Below, piece after piece: positions 1 to 5,758 of a stretch of DNA of 5,758 nt. The notes beneath the pieces were generated by a model. That model had not been told where the DNA came from and ran no database searches. It saw only the letters and a program-made list of their open reading frames with translations. The DNA is taken from assembly GCA_002505935.1 (NCBI GenBank), contig DAWL01000173.1:3205-8962 (forward strand), in the 5' to 3' direction. The position numbers were made by a program, and so were the translations under genes. Each line of letters opens with the position of its first letter. Position 1 is the first letter of the stretch. Origin of the DNA: Euryarchaeota archaeon UBA226. Lineage in GTDB: Archaea; Thermoplasmatota; Poseidoniia; Poseidoniales; Poseidoniaceae.

Positions 1-375
1 TGGTGGGCCTGCTGGAGGCCCGGTTGGTGGAGATTCTGGGGGACCTGCTGGAGGTCCTGATGGTGGACCGGATGGTGGAGATTCAGGAGGGGCTGCTGGT
101 GGGCCTGCTGAAGGCCCGGTTGGTGGAGATTCTGGAGGCCCTGTTGGAGCAGCAGGGGGGGCTGCTGGTGGACCGGATGGTGGACCTGCCGGCGGAGATT
201 CGGGTGGACCCGTTGGAGCGGCAGGAGGGGCTGAGGGGGGCCCTGTTGCAGTAGCAGGTGGCGCTGAGGGCGGACCGGATGGTGGACCTGCCGGCGGAGA
301 GTCAGGGGGGCCCGTTGGAGCGGCAGGGGGGGCTGAGGGCGGACCGGCTGGTGGAGACTCAGGGGGTGTTGTAAG
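1..375 (-). repeat. Low-complexity Pro-rich coding tract
   Basis: Read on the minus strand in the frame of the surrounding gene, this is an imperfect array of short units such as TGPPESPPAGPPSGPP and SAPPAAPTGPP. Pro is about half of all residues, with Gly, Ala, Ser and a few Glu or Asp. GC content is far above the rest of the window. The plus strand carries G runs of six or seven bases at 155-161, 235-240, 305-310 and 326-332. A DNA unit containing ggaccggatggtgga recurs near 66, 171 and 273. The array probably forms an extended linker or a Pro-rich binding surface. The plus-strand reading of the same DNA (Leu/Val/Glu-rich) is a shadow. Confidence 0.85.
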
Positions 376-1110
376 AACAGATAGGGATGTTGGGGGAGTT
401 TCGGGTGGACCGGTGGGGGTTGAAAGTAAAGTTGGGGAATTTTCCTGAACCGGTGGAATAAGGGACGTCTCTTGGACCGGTGATGACAAAGCTCCTTCAT
501 CATGCTCTGAAACATTTATTCTTGTGCCTCCACCAATATCATGTTCAGCCTCATAATCAACAAGTTCGATGGTCCGTGAATCGATTAACTCTCTTTCACT
601 AACATTTCCAAAATCTCCCATACCAAGATCGAAGGCTCCACCGAACAGACCCTCGCCCATACTACTCTTCGGTTTTCTACCAATCTCTTTCTTTTCCAAC
701 TCAAAATCAGAATGGTAAGGGCCTAAATCCAAAGATCTGCGACCAGATGCAGACTCGTGATAGAGTTTGAATGTCCATTCTCCGCCAAGTAATGAGAAAT
801 TGAAAACAAAGGCTCTCGTTAATCCAGGGCCTATGCTGGTGATTGGATCCAATGAATGGAATGATGTTCCCTCTGTAGTTTCCACCACGGCTTCTAGCTG
901 GCCCATAGGGATGGTCGCTTCGTTGGAGATTTCCACGTGCGCTTCGATGACATCCCTGTCATCATCATCAATCTCCATCTTGACAGAAAGAATGGTTGCA
1001 ACCAATGCACCACTTCTGGTAGTGTGTTCTCCGACCACTCTCTCGCCCCTGAATAACGACGCACCATTGACCCTTTTTGGGGCTTGTGCAATCGTGGATG
1101 GTTTTGCTAT
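1..1110 (-). CDS. Hypothetical protein with beta-rich N-terminal domain and Pro-rich tail (3' end outside window)
   Basis: A minus-strand frame is open throughout and reaches the window edge without a stop, so the C terminus is missing. I do not recognise the family. Counting from the codon at 1110, residues about 11-130 alternate hydrophobic and polar residues like a beta-sandwich (GASLFRGERVVGEH, AHVEISNEATIPMG, AFVFNFSLLGGEWTFKLYH). Residues about 150-171 are Gly-rich (MGEGLFGGAFDLGMGDFGN), followed by an acidic stretch, and from about 231 the chain is almost only Pro, Gly, Ala and Ser. No signal peptide or membrane segment is visible, so a cytoplasmic location is likely. The start is unresolved. 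The frame is open upstream as far as about 1465, and its only in-frame ATGs near the domain are at 978 and 906, inside it. The codon at 1110 is ATA; the matching codon in the downstream repeat copy is GTG, followed by the same GCA AAA CCA. Alternatives are GTG at 1038, TTG at 1167, or a gene that has lost its start. Confidence 0.6.
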   Translation of the reverse strand, partial: MAKPSTIAQAPKRVNGASLFRGERVVGEHTTRSGALVATILSVKMEIDDDDRDVIEAHVEISNEATIPMGQLEAVVETTEGTSFHSLDPITSIGPGLTRAFVFNFSLLGGEWTFKLYHESASGRRSLDLGPYHSDFELEKKEIGRKPKSSMGEGLFGGAFDLGMGDFGNVSERELIDSRTIELVDYEAEHDIGGGTRINVSEHDEGALSSPVQETSLIPPVQENSPTLLSTPTGPPETPPTSLSVLTTPPESPPAGPPSAPPAAPTGPPDSPPAGPPSGPPSAPPATATGPPSAPPAAPTGPPESPPAGPPSGPPAAPPAAPTGPPESPPTGPSAGPPAAPPESPPSGPPSGPPAGPPESPPTGPPAGPP

Positions 1111-1162
1111 ACGTGAAATGTGTGGCTGAGCGCAACATTGCTCGAGTTGATGGTGGTAAGGA
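1090..1162. repeat. Direct repeat, left copy (fragment of RDD gene 3' end)
   Basis: Positions 1114-1162 match 4907-4955 at 48 of 49 bases, in the same orientation. The single difference (G at 1128, C at 4921) changes what is the RDD gene's stop TGA in the right copy into TCA here. Similarity continues leftward more weakly: 12 of 17 bases over 1097-1113, then fades near 1090. It stops abruptly to the right of 1162. On the minus strand this copy still spells the last RDD residues (SLPPSTRAMLR), but with no RDD gene attached, so it is a detached fragment. Confidence 0.9.
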
Positions 1163-1165
1163 AAC

Positions 1166-1176
1166 AATATTATTTT
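1166..1176 (-). promoter_or_regulatory. Possible minus-strand TATA element for the left gene
   Basis: The minus strand reads aaaataatatt, preceded by ccgg, an AT-rich element that could act as an archaeal TATA box. A transcript would start about 25 nt downstream, near 1140-1145, shortly before the left gene. If the surface-protein gene really split an older minus-strand operon, the left gene would need such a new promoter. AT-rich intergenic DNA produces such matches easily, so this is weak. Confidence 0.2.
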
Positions 1177-1212
1177 CCGGTAAACGTAGAGTCTCACAAT
1201 ATAGGAGAAAAA

Positions 1213-1262
1213 CGAAATATAGACAGATTTTTCATAAATACTTGTAATCCCTAGCACTAGCA
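1213..1262 (+). promoter_or_regulatory. Archaeal-type promoter of the surface-protein gene, probably leaderless
   Basis: The element ataaata at 1234-1240 is centred about 25 bases before the A of the ATG at 1262. That is the usual distance from TATA box to transcription start in archaea, so the mRNA probably begins at or next to the start codon. No Shine-Dalgarno-like sequence lies before the ATG, in agreement with this. A second AT-rich candidate, cgaaatata at 1213-1221, would give a leader of about 20 nt. Confidence 0.5.
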
Positions 1263-4200
1263 TGGCCAGTATTAATTCCGCAACATCACGTGCTATTTTC
1301 TGTATAGTACTACTTTTACTAATGAGCCAAAGCTCACAACTAACATATGATATTCTAGAACCAAAAAACGAGCTAACAAATACCAGTTCTAACCCCGCAA
1401 TTTCTCCAGATTCAATTACCATTAGATTAGCCAATAATACGGAGATGGCTAACATCACATTTTCCTATTCTGCATCATCAAGCGGGCAAATAATTCCTCC
1501 AGACAACATCTCTTTGGTTCATGATATCCGTACCGGGGGATCGTCAAGTTATCCTGACGCTTTTGTAATGCTTGGAAATCAGTTATTGTTTGCGGCAAAT
1601 GATGGAATTGTTGGAGAAGAGTTGTGGAAAACAGATGGAACATCAAATGGTACTGTGTTAATCAAAGACATAAGGCCAGGTAATGAAGGCAGTGGTATTG
1701 TCAAGCCAATTACTATCGGTAGCACCGTATTTTTCCGAGCCAATGATGGAGTCCACGGCAGTGAATTGTGGAAAACAGATGGAACAACTAACGGTACAGT
1801 TTTGGTTAAGGACATAAATCCAGATGGTAGTTCAGCAATTGATGAAATGCTTGCACTTGGGAATAAATTACTATTCGAAGCGTTCGATGGAAATGGTGCT
1901 GAATTGTGGGTAAGTGATGGCACTCCTAGTGGCACATATATGCTCAAAGACATCAAGCCTGGCACCAGCGGAAGCAACATAGATTTCATGACTCTGTACA
2001 AAGGTAAAGCGTACTTCAGAGCTAATGATGGTGTACATGGAAATGAAATATGGACAAGTGACGGCACTACAAATGGTACACAACTTGCAATTGAGATACA
2101 TCCAGGTACTTCAGGCACTACTTATGCAGATATTATTGGTGCAGGTGAGAACTTGTATTTTGTAGCAAAGAAAAATGCCAATCGTGAATTATACGTTAGT
2201 GATGGAACCCAAAACGGTACAAAGAAAATTACTTCATTACAACTTTACAGTGTCGGAGACTTTACGGCCGCCGGAGACAATTTGTTTTTCAGGGCTAATA
2301 CAGATACCGATCCAAATATTGGTGAAGAATTAATTTTTAGTAACGGAACAGCTAATGGCACAATAATAATCAATACAGTTCCAGGGAATAATTCTGTAGA
2401 CTGTGGGCACTGCGGGAAACCAAAATACATGACTTATCATGCTCATGATGAGAATGTGTATTTTTATGGGAGATATATCAAAAATGATGGAAGTATAGGT
2501 TATCAATTCTGGAAGAGTGATGGAACAGCAAACGGAACACAAATAGTTTCTACTGTTGCTAAGGGCGCTTGGAAATGCAATCAAGCGAATCCATTGGTAA
2601 GTGCAGGTCGATACGTATACTTCATTATGTTACTTCCAGATCAAGGCGACAGAAACTGGTATAGGACCGATGGGACAGTCAATGGCACAAGTATCTTGGG
2701 AGAATTTTCTCCCGGTCAGTTTTTGAGACATCCGGGTAATTCTGATTTGACAGTAGTTGATGGTACGCTATATGTTAGTTCGGGAGGAGATAATTCGGGG
2801 TATGGTTACGAATTATATTCAATCAAGAATTCTACAGGAATTACTGCTGAAGCAACATGGAGCGTATATCCCGATTTGCCAATAGGTATTACGATTGATT
2901 CAGACACTGGTGAAGTGAGCGGGACTCCGACTGTTGTACAAAATACGACACAGTATACTGTTTGGGCAAACACCAGCTTAGAATCAGCATCTGCGACCAT
3001 GTTCATAGAGGTAGTTGGTACACCAGAATTCTCCTACGAACCACCGCAATTGAATCTAATGAGATTACACTCCATGCCGAATTCAATGCCAATTTCAATG
3101 GGAGGAATTGTCGAATCTTGGGAAATTGTGCCAGAATTACCTATAGGTTTGATTTTTGATTCATCAAATGGTGAGATAAGTGGGACGCCAACAGTCAATC
3201 AGCCAACCACGACTTACACTGTATGGGGTAACAATTCTGCAGGAGATTATTCGTTTGAAATTACAATAAATATCGCAGAAGAACCTCCAAATATTGTTTA
3301 CCAAGATCCTTCAATTGAATTGACACAGTATATGCGAATGGAAAATATAACTCCGGTAAGCAACGGTGGACTAATCAACTCATGGGCAATAACTCCAGAA
3401 CTTCCACTTGGCCTGAATTTTGATAATGGAACAATTTCTGGCACACCCGAAGTTATCTCAACAGAGGTTTCGTATACAGTGTGGGCGAATAACTCAGAGG
3501 GATCGGACTCTGACATTATCACAATCATAATCATGGAACCGCCGCCAGGGATAGTTTTCACAGATGACGAAATTACCCTAGTTCAAGGGGTAGAAATGGA
3601 TGAAATCGCAGTTTTGTATATTGGAGGAGAAATCACTACCTGGGAATTGGAAGGCTCACTCCCACTAGGTCTAGAATTCAATATTACAACCCAAAAAATT
3701 ACAGGGACAACTGAAATTATTACTGACCGAACAACATATACAATTTGGGCGAACTCAAGCACAGTTTCAAACTCGTCAACATTTACACTAACAGTATTGT
3801 TGGATACCGACGGCGACCAAATGCCGGACGATTTTGGGAATACCCCGTCAACATTCTTGACAGAAGACACTGATGATGACAACGACGGCATCTTGGATGT
3901 GGATGAGTTACTATCAGATCCACTACTACCTGATACAGATGGTGACGGAGTATGTGATGGCCCAGTAACAGTAACATATGACGGGGTTGAAATCTGCACT
4001 AGTGGTTACGATTACTTCCCAACAGACCCCTCCGCAGATGCTGACACCGACGGTGACGGAGAACCTGACGAAATAAGATCGGGGTACAATACCTCACTCT
4101 CTGAGGACTTAGACGATGATGGCGATGGATTATCCGACGTTAACGAAAGCCTTCAGATTTCCAAATCAGACCCGAAATTAGCTGATACAGATGGTGACGG

Positions 4201-4873
4201 AGTATGTGATGGCCCTGTAGAGGTATACATTCGGGATGAATTAATTTGTATTGTTGGTCCAGACGCATTTCCGGATGATGCAGCAGCATACATGGACACC
4301 GATTCTGATGGGAAACCGGACGATTTAACAGGAAACTCTTCTACTGGGTTAATTGAAGATTTAGATGATGATGGAGACCAATCCAGTGACCTCGCAGAAA
4401 ACGAAAACGGCACAGATCCAAAAGATCCCCTAAGCTTCCCAACTGATGACAAAGATTCAGATGGCTGGACTGATTCCCAAGAGATTTTTTGTGGGACCAA
4501 TATCGATGACCCAGATAGTATACCGGATGATTTCGATGCCGACGAATGGTGCGACTCAGATGACCCAGATGACGACAATGATGACTGGACAGATTCAATG
4601 GAAATAGACTGCGGAACTAACCCCCTAGATGCTTCGGATGTTCCGGGAGATGACGACTCGGACGGAATATGCAACAAATTAGACTCCGATACAGAAGAAA
4701 GCACATTCCTAAGCTGGTGGATTCTTCCAGTGGTATTGTTTGCCACATTAATGATTGCAGGCTACATACGTATGGGCAGGTTATCAAAGCAAATGTCAGA
4801 AGTCATTGAAGTCACACAGTATGACGCAACTGAGGATATTTGGAATGAAAGCGACGAGGACGGTGAAGAATAA
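1262..4873 (+). CDS. Large membrane-anchored surface protein: nine ELWxxDGT repeats, four He_PIG Ig-like domains, Asp-rich Ca-binding repeats
   Basis: This complete 1203-residue protein is built for the outside of the cell. Residues about 10-26 form a signal peptide (AIFCIVLLLLM). Residues about 83-525 carry nine propeller-type repeats of about 48 residues with the motif ELWxS/TDGTxNGT. Residues about 525-846 hold four Ig-like domains of the He_PIG kind, recognisable by LPxGLxFD...GxISGTP and YTVWAN. Residues about 847-1145 are Asp-rich thrombospondin type 3-like repeats (DTDGDG, DLDDDGDG) that in known families bind calcium and form a stiff stalk. One transmembrane helix follows at about 1150-1169 (WWILPVVLFATLMIAGYI), then an acidic 34-residue cytoplasmic tail. 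Sequons for N-glycosylation are abundant. An adhesion or ligand-binding role is inferred from the domains; no catalytic motif is visible. The ATG at 1262 is supported by the signal peptide and the TATA spacing. The gene stands alone, convergent with the RDD gene. Confidence 0.95.
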   Translation: MASINSATSRAIFCIVLLLLMSQSSQLTYDILEPKNELTNTSSNPAISPDSITIRLANNTEMANITFSYSASSSGQIIPPDNISLVHDIRTGGSSSYPDAFVMLGNQLLFAANDGIVGEELWKTDGTSNGTVLIKDIRPGNEGSGIVKPITIGSTVFFRANDGVHGSELWKTDGTTNGTVLVKDINPDGSSAIDEMLALGNKLLFEAFDGNGAELWVSDGTPSGTYMLKDIKPGTSGSNIDFMTLYKGKAYFRANDGVHGNEIWTSDGTTNGTQLAIEIHPGTSGTTYADIIGAGENLYFVAKKNANRELYVSDGTQNGTKKITSLQLYSVGDFTAAGDNLFFRANTDTDPNIGEELIFSNGTANGTIIINTVPGNNSVDCGHCGKPKYMTYHAHDENVYFYGRYIKNDGSIGYQFWKSDGTANGTQIVSTVAKGAWKCNQANPLVSAGRYVYFIMLLPDQGDRNWYRTDGTVNGTSILGEFSPGQFLRHPGNSDLTVVDGTLYVSSGGDNSGYGYELYSIKNSTGITAEATWSVYPDLPIGITIDSDTGEVSGTPTVVQNTTQYTVWANTSLESASATMFIEVVGTPEFSYEPPQLNLMRLHSMPNSMPISMGGIVESWEIVPELPIGLIFDSSNGEISGTPTVNQPTTTYTVWGNNSAGDYSFEITINIAEEPPNIVYQDPSIELTQYMRMENITPVSNGGLINSWAITPELPLGLNFDNGTISGTPEVISTEVSYTVWANNSEGSDSDIITIIIMEPPPGIVFTDDEITLVQGVEMDEIAVLYIGGEITTWELEGSLPLGLEFNITTQKITGTTEIITDRTTYTIWANSSTVSNSSTFTLTVLLDTDGDQMPDDFGNTPSTFLTEDTDDDNDGILDVDELLSDPLLPDTDGDGVCDGPVTVTYDGVEICTSGYDYFPTDPSADADTDGDGEPDEIRSGYNTSLSEDLDDDGDGLSDVNESLQISKSDPKLADTDGDGVCDGPVEVYIRDELICIVGPDAFPDDAAAYMDTDSDGKPDDLTGNSSTGLIEDLDDDGDQSSDLAENENGTDPKDPLSFPTDDKDSDGWTDSQEIFCGTNIDDPDSIPDDFDADEWCDSDDPDDDNDDWTDSMEIDCGTNPLDASDVPGDDDSDGICNKLDSDTEESTFLSWWILPVVLFATLMIAGYIRMGRLSKQMSEVIEVTQYDATEDIWNESDEDGEE
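1510..2830 (+). repeat. Nine tandem beta-propeller-type repeats within the surface protein
   Basis: The motif positions (the Glu of ELW or its equivalent) are residues 120, 168, 214, 262, 309, 356, 415, 465 and 517, giving spacings of 48, 46, 48, 47, 47, 59, 50 and 52. A typical unit is: short beta strand (LLFAANDG), G-x-ELWKTDGT, NGT, VLVKDI, PG turn. The last unit keeps only YELYSIKNSTG. The N terminus begins with SLVHDIRTGG, which matches the second half of a unit, so the first and last parts could close a ring, as in beta-propellers. The seventh unit is enlarged and contains a CGHC motif (residues 381-384) and a further Cys at 439. Confidence 0.8.
2835..3800 (+). repeat. Four tandem He_PIG-type Ig-like domains within the surface protein
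   Basis: Four units span residues about 525-585, 586-674, 675-758 and 759-846. Each has W-x-(I/V/L)-x-P/G-x-LP-(I/L)-G at the front, an (I/V/L)(S/T)GT turn in the middle and Y-T-(V/I)-W-(A/G)-N at the end. Spacer segments begin with PPxIVY or PEFSYEPP. In known families such domains are structural spacers in extracellular proteins. The fourth unit is more diverged, having TGTTEI instead of SGTPTV. Confidence 0.8.
3931..4434 (+). repeat. 84-residue tandem duplication in the Asp-rich stalk
   Basis: Two modules of 252 bases start at 3931 and 4183 (residues 891 and 975). Their first 33 bases are identical. Each module reads DTDGDGVCDGPV, a short hydrophobic hairpin ending in IC, then FPxD, DTDxDGxPD and EDLDDDGD. 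The two Cys per module could form a disulfide across the hairpin. The identity at the head of the modules suggests fairly recent copying or gene conversion, because the remainder has diverged. Confidence 0.85.
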
Positions 4874-4882
4874 CCCCCACTA

Positions 4883-4955
4883 AATGAAAGGTGGTTTTGC
4901 CACAACTGAAATGTGTGGCTCAGCGCAACATTGCTCGAGTTGATGGTGGTAAGGA
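4883..4955. repeat. Direct repeat, right copy (native 3' end of the RDD gene)
   Basis: This copy contains the last 12 codons of the RDD gene, including its TGA stop at 4922-4920, and the spacer beyond it. Just past that stop on the minus strand it reads GTG GCA AAA CCA, in the register that corresponds to the frame of the left gene, then hits TAG within a few codons. This fits a remnant of the old head of a following gene, though the same bases also form the hairpin at 4899-4919. Confidence 0.9.
4899..4919. terminator. Small inverted repeat between convergent genes
   Basis: The arms gccaca (4899-4904) and tgtggc (4914-4919) pair perfectly over six bases around a nine-base loop. The hairpin starts directly after the RDD stop codon and lies 25 bases after the stop of the surface-protein gene. 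No T tract follows on either strand, so it is not a classical intrinsic terminator. It could still help end or protect one of the convergent transcripts. In the left repeat copy the first arm is gctata, so the hairpin is lost there. Confidence 0.3.
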
Positions 4956-5471
4956 CCATGCTACTGCGGCAATCGTGCCATTGTTCTCATCTATGCTAGA
5001 ACGGTGGTGCTCTTCGCGACGAATTCGCAGATAATCATACAGTCCCCAACCAAGTTGTCCGAATACAGGAATGGCATACTTGGTCTTAGCAAAAGCTCTC
5101 TTCCCCCAATGTCGCGGACCGAGCGGGGTTGCATCATGGTGTACCAATGCTATTCCAAACCATCTCTGACCCAAGGATCTGGACATCCACAACCCTGTGT
5201 ACTTGAAATAAAGCCAGTGGATTGCAAACAAAATAATCCAATGCAGAATGACGATATGTGGTGAATTGAACAGCCCAGATATACTGTATAACCAAGCGAC
5301 GAATGTTCCGCGGGTTAGAAGCATCAGCAATCCCATGATGAATATGACATCAAGAAAGTAGGCCGCAACTCGCTTCCAAGCTGGGGACAGCAAAACTCCT
5401 TCTGGAACATCTTGTTGCACGAGTTGTTTTGCAGGATTTGCAGAATGCAGACTAACCGCAGACTCTGCCAT
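4920..5471 (-). CDS. RDD family membrane protein
   Basis: This 183-residue protein fits the RDD family, named for a conserved Arg and two Asp residues. Arg34 and Asp41 lie at the start of the first membrane helix (WKRVAAYFLDVIFIMGLLMLL). The second Asp is probably Asp161 in SIDENNGTIAAV, which matches the usual hD...GT ending of the domain. A second membrane helix covers about residues 72-90 (IVILHWIILFAIHWLYF). The loop SRSLGQRWFGIALV is the typical SxGqrxxGl segment before the last part, and residues 132-150 may form a third helix. The first 25 residues are polar and probably cytoplasmic. RDD proteins are poorly understood; some have been linked to ion transport, and no substrate can be assigned here. 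The ATG follows the upstream helicase stop by 37 bases, so the two genes are probably co-transcribed. The 3' end lies in the direct repeat. Confidence 0.85.
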   Translation of the reverse strand: MAESAVSLHSANPAKQLVQQDVPEGVLLSPAWKRVAAYFLDVIFIMGLLMLLTRGTFVAWLYSISGLFNSPHIVILHWIILFAIHWLYFKYTGLWMSRSLGQRWFGIALVHHDATPLGPRHWGKRAFAKTKYAIPVFGQLGWGLYDYLRIRREEHHRSSIDENNGTIAAVAWSLPPSTRAMLR

Positions 5472-5508
5472 GCTCAGCGGGGCTGTCGCTCACTTGTCAA
5501 TGCTGTGT

Positions 5509-5757
5509 TCAGGTTCTCAGGTGCCAAGCCATCAATCCTCTTTCCTCGACCCAATCTAACCAGGAGGCCCAAGTGGGGTCATGACGTAACGTACGCGCAT
5601 CGCCAATAACCACCAATCCTCTTTTGGCTCTAGTCATCGCCACATTGAGTCTACGTCGATCTTTGAGGAAACCTATCTCACCAGCCTCATTCGACCTAAC
5701 GGTTGAGATTATAATGAGTTCCTTCTCCCTACCTTGGTATCCATCTACTGTACGTAC
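5509..5757 (-). CDS. Superfamily I helicase, Upf1/Dna2-like, C-terminal fragment (5' end outside window)
   Basis: Only the last 82 residues are in the window; the gene enters from the right edge and ends with TGA at 5511-5509. The fragment starts inside helicase motif [17 protein letters not shown], and contains motif [22 protein letters not shown], joined by [14 protein letters not shown]. This combination is characteristic of the second RecA-like domain of Upf1/Dna2/SMUBP2-type ATP-dependent helicases (AAA_12 family). The Gln and Gly of motif V and the two Arg of motif VI that contact ATP or nucleic acid are all present. The tail after motif VI is short (about 24 residues, [17 protein letters not shown]), so nothing follows the helicase core. 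Substrate (DNA or RNA) and any N-terminal nuclease domain cannot be judged from this part. Confidence 0.93.
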   Translation of the reverse strand, partial: VRTVDGYQGREKELIIISTVRSNEAGEIGFLKDRRRLNVAMTRAKRGLVVIGDARTLRHDPTWASWLDWVEERGLMAWHLRT

Positions 5758-5758
5758 T

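Larger units (their letters stand above)
1114..4955. other. Putative inserted cassette bounded by direct repeats
   Basis: The surface-protein gene and its promoter lie between two same-orientation copies of a sequence that is native to the RDD gene's 3' end. The repeats, the opposite orientation of the enclosed gene relative to both flanking minus-strand genes, and the detached RDD fragment on the left together suggest that the 3.7-kb segment entered between the RDD gene and the left gene, duplicating the junction. There is no recombinase, transposase, tRNA or terminal inverted repeat, so the mechanism is unknown. Homologous gene-cassette exchange, a rearrangement by local duplication, or an assembly join through the repeat are all possible. 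Confidence 0.45.

Noticed and set aside
3..254. Plus-strand Leu/Val/Glu-rich open frame
   Set aside because: It is a frame of the G-rich strand opposite the Pro tract; the minus-strand Pro frame continues smoothly into a real coding region.
767..1129. Plus-strand 120-residue open frame
   Set aside because: It lies opposite the minus-strand beta domain, which shows a much better protein-like pattern. Its composition (Ser, Thr, Pro) is that of an antisense shadow.
972..1138. 55-residue minus-strand ORF beginning MLRSATHF at the ATG at 1138
   Set aside because: It comes from the RDD fragment reading past its altered stop, in another frame than the left gene, and ends after Cys-rich nonsense. 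A join to the left frame at the CCCCAAAAAGGG run would need a frameshift for which there is no other evidence.
1111..1465. Upstream extension of the left gene's minus-strand frame into the surface-protein gene
   Set aside because: The frame is open to a TAG near 1465, but the residues have no coding look and overlap the well-supported signal peptide region; taken as chance.
1510..2830. CRISPR-like periodicity
   Set aside because: The repeats are about 140 bases, degenerate and in frame, explained fully by protein repeats; no identical short repeats with unique spacers occur.
4153..4746. Minus-strand Ser-rich 197-residue open frame
   Set aside because: It is the expected antisense of Asp codons (GAT/GAC give ATC/GTC and TCA/TCG frames) under the Ca-binding repeats.
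4877..4898. Intrinsic terminator after the surface-protein gene (ccac, 10-base loop, gtggtttt)
   Set aside because: The stem is only four base pairs and the T tract is four bases; too weak to call.

Overview
The window looks like a stretch of an uncultured marine planktonic archaeon. A Thermoplasmatota lineage of the Poseidoniales (Marine Group II) type is the best guess. The reasons are a very long secreted repeat protein with Asp-rich 'DTDGDG' loops, a single C-terminal membrane anchor and a short acidic tail; many N-glycosylation sequons; a TATA-like element about 25 nt before an ATG, as in leaderless archaeal genes; and moderate to low GC outside one proline-coding tract. The assignment is inferred from protein style, not from a marker gene.

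Layout, left to right. (1) Positions 1-1110, minus strand: the N-terminal part of a protein of unknown family. A beta-rich domain is followed by a Gly-rich linker and a Pro-rich tail that runs off the window edge; its start codon is unclear. (2) 1111-1261: a short intergenic region holding one copy of a direct repeat and the promoter of the next gene. (3) 1262-4873, plus strand: one complete 1203-residue gene for a cell-surface protein with a signal peptide, nine beta-propeller-type repeats, four Ig-like domains of the He_PIG type, Asp-rich thrombospondin-3-like repeats, one transmembrane helix and an acidic cytoplasmic tail. (4) 4874-4919: a short convergent spacer with a small hairpin. (5) 4920-5471, minus strand: an RDD-family membrane protein. 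(6) 5509-5757, minus strand: the C-terminal 82 residues of a superfamily I (Upf1/Dna2-like) helicase, running off the right edge.

The most notable feature is a direct repeat at 1114-1162 and 4907-4955, identical at 48 of 49 positions, with a weaker extension to about 1090 and 4883. The right copy is the real 3' end of the RDD gene. The left copy is a fragment of that 3' end, with its stop codon changed, placed at the head of the left gene. The simplest reading is that helicase, RDD gene and left gene once formed one minus-strand run, and that the 3.7-kb surface-protein gene with its own promoter was inserted between the last two in the opposite direction, duplicating the junction. No integrase or transposase is present in the window.

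Functionally the helicase and RDD genes look like core-type neighbours. The surface protein looks like an accessory, glycosylated, calcium-stabilised adhesion or binding protein.
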